From positions 1-29,723 of the forward strand of contig DFNH01000023.1 of NCBI GenBank assembly GCA_002375985.1: a stretch of 29,723 nt of DNA. The letters run 5' to 3'. The notes beneath the pieces were generated by a model, which saw nothing but the letters and a program-made list of their open reading frames with translations, was not told the DNA's origin and made no database searches. Positions 24,223 through 29,723 of the stretch are shown here, piece after piece (position 1 is the stretch's first letter; every line of letters starts with the position of its first letter). The position numbers were made by a program, and so were the translations under genes. The DNA is from Firmicutes bacterium UBA3572. Its GTDB lineage: Bacteria > Bacillota > Desulfotomaculia > Desulfotomaculales > Desulforudaceae.

Positions 24223-24447
24223 CAAGACCGGCATTATTTTTTGTGGTTCGTGTGAGCGTGTTAAGGACAGGCTCGGGGTTGCCCGGTTGCGGACGGGCCC
24301 GGGTGGACGCCAGGCAAACAATGCGAGACGGCATCCTTCCTTGACAATGCTATCATCTAACCCGTAACCTAAAGTTAAGTTGTTGAAGGTTTTGGAAAAC
24401 GGTGCACGCGGGATAACGCTGAAACGGGAGTCGGCTGGAGGGGGGCT

Positions 24448-24766
24448 ATGTCTTACGTGAAAGAGCGACCGATATTTGCCGGGCCATAAGGTTGTTGAAC
24501 CAGTACGCGCTTATGCCAAAAGGAGATTACCTCGGAGATGAAACCGTCACCTCCGCGGCCAAGTAACAACTGATTGTGGCGGCCGAGGCGGCGCAAGCGA
24601 TCTGCAATCATATTGCCGCCCGGGTGGCCGAACGGGCGCCCGCTAGCTACGGTGACTGTTATTTCATCCTGGAGGAACAGGGCATTATTGAGCCGGACTT
24701 GGCGCCGGCTGGCCAATATGGCGAAATTCCGCAACCTGTTCAGTATTTGCGTGATCTCCTAAACCT
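24448..24766 (+). pseudogene. hepT: hepT (DUF86) toxin pseudogene
   Basis: A GGAGGGGGG site precedes ATG 24448, which starts MSYVKERPIF as in HepT. After a frameshift the next frame gives AIRLLNQYALMPKGDYLGDE and SAAK, followed by an in-frame TAA (24565-24567). Beyond the TAA it reads QLIVAAEAAQAICNHIAARV and APASYGDCYFILEEQGIIEP. A second frameshift restores RRLANMAKFRNL. The last segment normally contains the RNase/AMPylation-target motif RxxxxH followed by Y, and here it degenerates after FRNL. Three lesions make it non-functional. No mntA nucleotidyltransferase antitoxin is present upstream. Confidence 0.75.
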
Positions 24767-24963
24767 AAACAGATACTGACCTCGGGTGAGTCCGTGCGAG
24801 GCTTGCAAAGGTGGGGCAGTTTCGGCGACAAGCGGATCGAAGCCGCGCACCAACATAACCGCCTGGTTGCCGGCCGCTGCGGGCAGGGTATGTGCCCGGC
24901 AAGGTGTAGGCCGTGGGTATGTGGAACCTGAAAACAGTTGGCTGAGAAAGTGGGGTGTCTTGC

Positions 24964-25359
24964 ATGATCAGGTTGAGGGGTCACCACTTGATTTGCCTGC
25001 ACTTTTACCGGGGCGAGGGCTACAGTCGGGGATTTGTCGAAAACCTGGAGGACGTGGTGCGCAGGGCCACGGAGGGCGAGGAAATAGAAGTGGTCGAAGG
25101 CGCGGACGACATCTGCCGCGCCTGCCCGACGGTCCGGGAGGGAAAGTGCGTGGCAACGCCGGGGGCAGACAAAAAAATCCGGAAAATGGATGCGGAAGCG
25201 GCCGCACGCCTCGGTGTCGAAGTCGGGTCAAAGGTGCGCTGGCATGACGTTAAGGCTAAAGTGATGGCCACGCCCAAGGAATGGCTGGCGGCATTCTGCG
25301 AAGAGTGCGACTGGGAAGAAACTTGCGCCGAAGTCAAGACGGCGCTCGGGTTGGTTTAA
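24964..25359 (+). CDS. DUF1284 cysteine-rich protein
   Basis: The 131-residue protein begins IRLRGHHLICLHFYRGEGYS, the defining start of DUF1284. Cysteines C11, C51, C54, C62, C112, C115 and C121 are arranged as CRACP...C and CEECDWEETC, and suggest a metal or Fe-S site. The family is common in anaerobes and methanogens and has no assigned biochemical function. ATG 24964 is preceded by GTGGGGTG. It stands alone between the hepT relic and the cluster at 25.5 kb. The gap 24,780-24,963 holds nothing I recognise. Confidence 0.85.
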   Translation: MIRLRGHHLICLHFYRGEGYSRGFVENLEDVVRRATEGEEIEVVEGADDICRACPTVREGKCVATPGADKKIRKMDAEAAARLGVEVGSKVRWHDVKAKVMATPKEWLAAFCEECDWEETCAEVKTALGLV

Positions 25360-25530
25360 GCCGCCTGGCGGGGGCGATCCCCTCGTTGACTACCTTTTCC
25401 GGCAGGCCGCAGTGCCCGCAAGAACGAGGGCGCATTCGGCCCGCCGTGCCGGTTAGGGAAAACGGACGGCCAAATATTGCGGCCCGCAAAGGAAGAAAGA
25501 GACAACATGTAGAATAACGTAATGTTTTAA

Positions 25531-25539
25531 TGTTATGAT
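25531..25539 (+). promoter_or_regulatory. Extended -10 promoter before the four-gene cluster
   Basis: TGTTATGAT matches TGn-TATAAT with one mismatch and lies in an AT-rich island (25,505-25,540) within GC-rich DNA. It stands 27 bases upstream of the first gene's likely GTG start. No clear -35 was seen. Confidence 0.5.
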
Positions 25540-25565
25540 GCGCACGGACGGGAGTGATATTTTTC

Positions 25566-26369
25566 GTGACTTTAGACGCGTTTTTAGATCAGGATTTAGG
25601 CGCCGAGCGCCGGGAGTTGCTGGAGAAGAGAAGGCAAGCCTCTGCGCACCTCAGCCGGCTGGAAAGGGCGTTGCGCGAGGGAAATCTGGAACAGGCGCAG
25701 CGGTCGATCGGTTGGCTCGAGGCGGCGCTTAACAAGCAGCGGGAGACTTTGGCCGGGTTGAAAGAAAGGCTGCCGGCTTTCGACGTCGCGGACTATCTTC
25801 GGAACCAGTTCGAGCCCGAGTTTGTGGCGGCCTGCCGGGCGCAGGACTTGAAGGTCAGTGGGCACTTTCCGTCGTATGAGGTTTTCCCCTTCCGCGTCAA
25901 GGTGTATCCCGAGCGGGGTACAATCGAGATCAACAACCGGGTGGTGCACATCCTCCGCCCCAGGGCGCTGGCCGCTCATCTCAAAGACCTCAAGGCCCGG
26001 CTTTATCGCGAAAGGTTTAACGCCGTCCGGTTTATTGACTCCCTGGCCCGCGTGTACGACGCCGTTTTGGCCGTCCGCCGGATGGAACAGGGGCGTGACC
26101 TGCGCGGCGATCTCGACATCCCTTTACAGGAGGTGTACGAATACCTCACTCCCTTGCCTGTTCAGAGCCGCGAGTATCCGCGCCACATGTTCGCTTTTGA
26201 TCTGCACCGGTTGTTTGTGATGGATGTTTTTACCGCCTCGGACGGGCGACGCCTGGTGTTGGGCAGTACTCCCAGGCGCGGCCAGGCGCGAACATTTGTC
26301 GTTTTTGACGCTCAGGGACGCGAGCATCGTTACGGGAGTCTGCGTTTCACCAGGGGAGGAGGTGGATGA
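25566..26369 (+). CDS. Uncharacterised coiled-coil protein, first gene of the ATPase/Cas6 cluster
   Basis: The 267-residue protein has a charged coiled-coil N-terminus (about residues 10-65: ERRELLEKRRQASAHLSRLE, then REGNLEQAQRSIGWLEAAL). A mixed alpha/beta middle follows (FRVKVYPERGTIEINNRVVH) and then a beta-rich C-terminus. No nuclease, methyltransferase or P-loop motif is seen, and I do not recognise a family. GTG 25566 follows GGGAG; the GTG at 25554 is an alternative. Its stop is one base before the next ATG, so translation of the two genes is coupled. This suggests it works with the DUF2791-type ATPases, possibly as the complex's scaffold or DNA-contact subunit. Confidence 0.7.
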   Translation: MTLDAFLDQDLGAERRELLEKRRQASAHLSRLERALREGNLEQAQRSIGWLEAALNKQRETLAGLKERLPAFDVADYLRNQFEPEFVAACRAQDLKVSGHFPSYEVFPFRVKVYPERGTIEINNRVVHILRPRALAAHLKDLKARLYRERFNAVRFIDSLARVYDAVLAVRRMEQGRDLRGDLDIPLQEVYEYLTPLPVQSREYPRHMFAFDLHRLFVMDVFTASDGRRLVLGSTPRRGQARTFVVFDAQGREHRYGSLRFTRGGGG

Positions 26370-26370
26370 C

Positions 26371-27336
26371 ATGGCCCATTCACTGGCGGAGTTTATGCAG
26401 AATGAATACTTGGAAGGGTTCATCAAGGCGGGTGGCAGCAAAGTCAAACTGGTTATGGATAGTGAGGGAAGTAGGCGAGGAGATTTTTTGCGCACCTTGA
26501 CCCGGCTGGCGGAGGAGAGTGGCTACCTCACCGCCCAGGTCGACGCCGCGGCGGTGGCCAGGGTGCACCTCTTTAATCATTTCTATCAGGCGGCGGTCGG
26601 TGAACTCGATCTGGCCGGGCTTATTGATGATTACTGCCGCTTTGTGATCCGGGACCTGGGTTACGATCCCCGGGAGATTCCTGCGGGCACGAACTTCGTT
26701 GACTGGGCCGGGACCTTCCACGGGCGCGTTCCCGTGATGTTGCGGCGCGAGGTTCGGGAGCGGTTGGAACGGGATCTGTTTCGCAATAAGTTGCTGAACC
26801 GCAGCTTCGCCACGGTCGTTCTCCAACTCGCGGCGGAAGCCCTGGGCGCCGCCGAACGGCAGCTGGCTCCGGAGGAGAGGGCGTTGCTTTTCGCCTGGAT
26901 ACGCGGCGAGCCGGTATTGCTGCGGGAGATGCGGCGCTTTCACGTCTTTACCCGGGCGGACCGTTATAACGCGCGGTTGTTTTTGCGGTCCCTTGTGGAA
27001 TTGGCCCGGCTGGCTGGCAAGACCGGGCTCTTTATCGTTCTGGACCACCTGGAGGTGCTGCTGAGCCGCAAGGAGACCGGACGGCTGCTCTACAGCCGGG
27101 CGGCTCGTGTTGAATTCTACGAGAGTGTGCGGCAATTAATTGACGAAATCGACATGCTGCATCATTTGTTCATTGTGCTGGGTTTCCACCGGGAACTGGT
27201 CGATAATGAACAGGCGGGGTTAAAATCCTACGAGGCGCTTTGGTTGCGGATTCAGTCTGAGATCGATGGTGCACGGGTGAACCTGTTCCGGGATTTCCTG
27301 GACCTGGACCGGTGTGTGCAAGATTTACCGGCCTGA
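26371..27336 (+). CDS. DUF2791 (BrxC/BrxD)-like ATPase subunit with degenerate Walker A
   Basis: The 321-residue protein follows the fold pattern of its downstream neighbour. There is an N-terminal loop region where the Walker A should be, VMDSEGSRRGDFLRTL (28-43), then helices, then a Walker B-like LFIVLDHLEVLL (220-231). The loop keeps the flanking strand and the trailing FL but lacks the GK[ST] lysine, and Walker B has D225-H226 instead of D-E. It is probably a non-hydrolysing ATPase-fold partner. GGGGAGGAGGTGG precedes ATG 26371; the frame open further upstream is shadow. It is translationally coupled to the gene before it. Confidence 0.7.
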   Translation: MAHSLAEFMQNEYLEGFIKAGGSKVKLVMDSEGSRRGDFLRTLTRLAEESGYLTAQVDAAAVARVHLFNHFYQAAVGELDLAGLIDDYCRFVIRDLGYDPREIPAGTNFVDWAGTFHGRVPVMLRREVRERLERDLFRNKLLNRSFATVVLQLAAEALGAAERQLAPEERALLFAWIRGEPVLLREMRRFHVFTRADRYNARLFLRSLVELARLAGKTGLFIVLDHLEVLLSRKETGRLLYSRAARVEFYESVRQLIDEIDMLHHLFIVLGFHRELVDNEQAGLKSYEALWLRIQSEIDGARVNLFRDFLDLDRCVQDLPA

Positions 27337-27363
27337 TTTCCGGTGCACAGGGAGGTGCGCGCT

Positions 27364-28599
27364 TTGCGAGACTATGAAGCGGTCAGCGTGGTCGAGGCTT
27401 TGCGCTCGGGAGTCGCTTCGCGGCGGCTTTCGGCCATTTTTTCCTACGGGCGCGAAGCGCTGCTGGAGCAGGTGGAACAAGACCTGGAGGCATCCGCCGC
27501 CGGGGTGACCAGGTGCCTGCTTTTGCGGGGCAATTTCGGCGAGGGCAAGACCCACTTTCTCAACTGTGTATATAACCGGGCCCAGGAGCGAAATTTCGTC
27601 GTCAGCTTCGTGGCCTTAAGCAAAGAAACGCCGTTTAACCGCCTGGACCGGGTTTATCCCAAGATCGTGGCCGGCACTTATCTGCCGCACGCCGCCGATC
27701 CGGGTGTGGAGGGGCTGATCCAAGACCTGCGTCCCGGCAGCGAGGTGGCGGGGGAACTACTGGCTTTTGCCGAGCAAAACCTGCACCCGAAAATCTCCTT
27801 CGTGTTGCGCAACTATCTCGAAGGCGGGGATACCTACCAGCAGCATCTACTATACAGCGACCTGGCCGGGGAGTGGCTGCCGCTCAGCCAGTTGAAGTCA
27901 CTGCACCGCTTGAACTTTGGCGTACCGGCCCGGATTGAGCGGTTTCGCTCCCGCATTGACGTGTGGGACTATTTTCGGTTCTTGTCCCAACTGATCAAGC
28001 TGCGGGGTTACGCCGGCTGGGTCATTTTGTTCGACGAATTCGAACTGGTGGCCACTCTGGGTATAGCGGCCCGGAGCGAGGCCTACTGTAACCTCGGCCA
28101 CTTTCTCTTTCCGGATGAAAAGACCGGTCTTCCCTTTACTTACACCATTTTCAGTATCGCCGCCGAGTTCTGGCCGGCCGTTTTGGTGCCGCTTCGCCGG
28201 CGGCGTGCCGATCCCGACCAGATCCCGGCGCGGTTTTTCGCCCAAGGCGAGGCGGCTAAGGCCGAGACGGCCAAACGGGTGCTCAACACGCTCCTCCGGG
28301 ATATCGTCACGCTAGAATCCCTGCCGCGAAGCGAGGTGCGGCGGCTGCTGGAGGCGGTATGCGATTTGCACGCCCGCGCTTACGGGTGGACGCCGACCGT
28401 GGATGTCGACCACATCTTGGAAGCGACAAAGGCCGATCGTCTGCGTACCAAAATCCGCTACGCTCTGGAATACCTGGATCTGAAATACCTGTACGGGGAA
28501 GAACCACTGGTGCATATCGGCCGCCTCGAAGTGGCGTCTGCCGGGGGGACGGCGGGAGCCGCCCCGGAAGAAGGTGACGATTCTCTGCTACCGCGCTGA
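27364..28599 (+). CDS. DUF2791-family P-loop ATPase (BrxD-like)
   Basis: The 411-residue protein begins with the DUF2791 signature VVEALRSGVASRRLSAIFSYG. It has an intact Walker A, LLRGNFGEGKTHFL (K62-T63), and an intact Walker B, GWVILFDEFELV (D224-E225). A helical winged C-terminal region contains TPTVDVDHILEATKADRLR. In BREX loci such proteins are BrxC/BrxD, DNA-linked ATPases of phage-exclusion systems; similar ATPases also occur outside BREX. GGGAGG (27350-27355) nine bases before TTG 27364 supports this start. No brxX/pglX, pglZ or brxL is in the window. A Cas6-like gene follows 75 bases downstream. Confidence 0.85.
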   Translation: MRDYEAVSVVEALRSGVASRRLSAIFSYGREALLEQVEQDLEASAAGVTRCLLLRGNFGEGKTHFLNCVYNRAQERNFVVSFVALSKETPFNRLDRVYPKIVAGTYLPHAADPGVEGLIQDLRPGSEVAGELLAFAEQNLHPKISFVLRNYLEGGDTYQQHLLYSDLAGEWLPLSQLKSLHRLNFGVPARIERFRSRIDVWDYFRFLSQLIKLRGYAGWVILFDEFELVATLGIAARSEAYCNLGHFLFPDEKTGLPFTYTIFSIAAEFWPAVLVPLRRRRADPDQIPARFFAQGEAAKAETAKRVLNTLLRDIVTLESLPRSEVRRLLEAVCDLHARAYGWTPTVDVDHILEATKADRLRTKIRYALEYLDLKYLYGEEPLVHIGRLEVASAGGTAGAAPEEGDDSLLPR

Positions 28600-28674
28600 A
28601 CCGGTGCTGCATAGCGCTTTGGACCCGGAGTGCGCCCGCCCGGGGCGCGTGAACGCTGGGGAGTGTAAGCGTTA

Positions 28675-29661
28675 ATGAAGCCCGCTGATCTCGCCGATTC
28701 CGGCCTTTACAACCTGCGCCTGGCCCGCTACCGGGTTGAACTGGAAGCCGGGCCGGAGGGTTTGCTGCTGCCCCGCTATAAAGGTTCCACCTTGCGCGGG
28801 GGATTTGGACGGGTCTTTCGCCGGATATGCTGCGCCCAAAGGCAGGACGAATGCCACGGCTGTGTGCTCCGGGAATCCTGCCCGTTCGCCTACGTATTTG
28901 AAACCGCCCCGCCCGCCGGTGCCCGGGCCCTGCGCAACTTAGAAAACATTCCGCGCCCCTTTGTTATTGAGCCACCGCTTGAAACCCGGCAGGAATACAA
29001 ACCGGGCGAGAAACTGTCCTTTCACCTGGTACTCATCGGCAAGGGTATTCAATTCCTTCCCTATTTTATTGTCAGTCTCGATGAGCTGGGCCGCGTCGGT
29101 ATCGGTAAGGGGAGGCGTCCCTACCTACTCCGTACCGTGAACTTCGTTGGGTTGGATGGGACCGAAAAGACCGTTTTTTGCGCCTCCGACCGCACCGTGC
29201 GCGATCCCGGGTCGTTTCGCGGGGCGGAAATCATCGGTGAGACCGTTCCCGTCGGTGATCGCCAGCAGTTGCGCATACGACTACTGACCATGACCCGCCT
29301 CAAGCACGACAACCGGTTCGTTACCTCGCTGCCCTTTCACGTCTTGGTACGCGGACTGCTGCGCCGGATCTCATCCCTGATGTACTTTCACCAGGGAGAA
29401 GAACTGGACGTGGACTTTGCGGGCCTGATCGCGCGCGCGACACAAGTCGAAACGCTTTCCGAAGACACGCGCTGGGTGGACTGGGACCGGTATTCCGGCC
29501 GGCGTGACGCCCGGATCACTTTGGGCGGACTGGTTGGTACCGTAACGTATGCCGGAGATCTGAACGAATTTTGGCCCCTGCTCAAGATCGGGGAATACGT
29601 GCACGTCGGTAAGGGAGCCGTCTTTGGGATGGGCAAGTACCGCCTTGAAGAAAACCTCTAA
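28675..29661 (+). CDS. cas6: Cas6-family CRISPR RNA endoribonuclease (RAMP)
   Basis: The 328-residue protein fits the large Cas6 group (CRISPR_Cas6/DUF2276 C-terminus). An N-terminal ferredoxin-like strand is followed by YKGSTLRGGFGRVFRRICC. A cysteine cluster, CCxxxxxxCHGCVLRESCPF (C52, C53, C60, C63, C69), is typical of this subgroup. LPFHVLVRGLLRRIS lies in the second domain, and the glycine-rich RNA-binding loop GKGAVFGMGKY is at 312-322. Cas6 cuts pre-crRNA repeats. No other cas gene is visible in the window and the neighbours are DUF2791 ATPases. Cas genes could begin just past the window end. The gene is complete. Confidence 0.85.
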   Translation: MKPADLADSGLYNLRLARYRVELEAGPEGLLLPRYKGSTLRGGFGRVFRRICCAQRQDECHGCVLRESCPFAYVFETAPPAGARALRNLENIPRPFVIEPPLETRQEYKPGEKLSFHLVLIGKGIQFLPYFIVSLDELGRVGIGKGRRPYLLRTVNFVGLDGTEKTVFCASDRTVRDPGSFRGAEIIGETVPVGDRQQLRIRLLTMTRLKHDNRFVTSLPFHVLVRGLLRRISSLMYFHQGEELDVDFAGLIARATQVETLSEDTRWVDWDRYSGRRDARITLGGLVGTVTYAGDLNEFWPLLKIGEYVHVGKGAVFGMGKYRLEENL

Positions 29662-29723
29662 TTACCAAAACTACTAGCCGCTGAAGGCCCCGACCTTAAG
29701 GGTATGAGTAAAATTAACTCGGG

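Noticed and set aside
24341..24369. TTGACA as a -35 box upstream of the hepT relic
   Set aside because: No acceptable -10 lies 16-18 bases downstream (GTAACC); the nearer TATCAT is only four bases away.
24780..24963. Possible riboswitch or structured leader before the DUF1284 gene
   Set aside because: GC-rich pieces suggest folding, but no conserved riboswitch core (cobalamin, cyclic-di-GMP, SAM) could be matched by eye.

Overview
The window looks like a GC-rich chromosome segment of an anaerobic, spore-former-type Firmicute. My best guess is the Desulfotomaculum/Pelotomaculum/Moorella group (Clostridia, Peptococcaceae-like). This is inferred from GTG/TTG starts behind strong GGAGG ribosome sites, extended -10 promoters of the TGnTATAAT type, PocR/HD-GYP regulators, an ArsA-HSP20 ATPase, Rqc2, DUF1284, and decayed IS and toxin-antitoxin debris. 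No rRNA or tRNA gene was recognised.

Layout. Positions 1-7,060 are mostly accessory DNA. They hold an undetermined partial frame, a radC relic, an intact ADP-ribosylglycohydrolase (minus strand), a small basic protein, and a DUF1670-like fragment. A three-gene cluster follows: a small membrane protein, a stand-alone VirB4-N-like protein and an M48 protease. Then come an AbiEii-type nucleotidyltransferase toxin with its small partner, and a heavily frameshifted transposon (ExeA/TniB-like ATPase plus transposase remnants). Positions 7,061-7,240 contain a two-repeat CRISPR relic. Positions 7,427-11,147 encode two overlapping cyclic-di-GMP proteins (PAS-GGDEF-HD-GYP and PocR-GAF-GAF-HD-GYP). Positions 11,240-11,700 are a chimera of two transposase fragments.

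Positions 12,170-17,641 form a complete methylcitrate operon, prpE-prpB-prpC-prpD, for propionate activation and oxidation. Downstream on the same strand is a run of small housekeeping or accessory genes: acylphosphatase, a DUF2892 membrane protein, a gamma-glutamylcyclotransferase-like protein, a SEC-C protein, an ArsA ATPase with a small partner, and a macro-domain hydrolase. This run ends convergently against the minus-strand rqc2/fbpA gene. A broken hepT toxin gene and a DUF1284 gene follow.

The most interesting part is 25,531-29,661. It is a four-gene same-strand cluster behind an extended -10 promoter: an unrecognised coiled-coil protein, a DUF2791 (BrxC/BrxD)-like ATPase that has lost its Walker A lysine, a second DUF2791 ATPase with intact Walker A and B, and a Cas6-family RAMP endoribonuclease. 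No CRISPR effector or adaptation gene, and no BREX methyltransferase, PglZ or helicase, lies in the window. The cluster is therefore either the left edge of a larger locus or a defence-type system not recognised here. The Cas6 relationship to the CRISPR relic 21 kb away is open.
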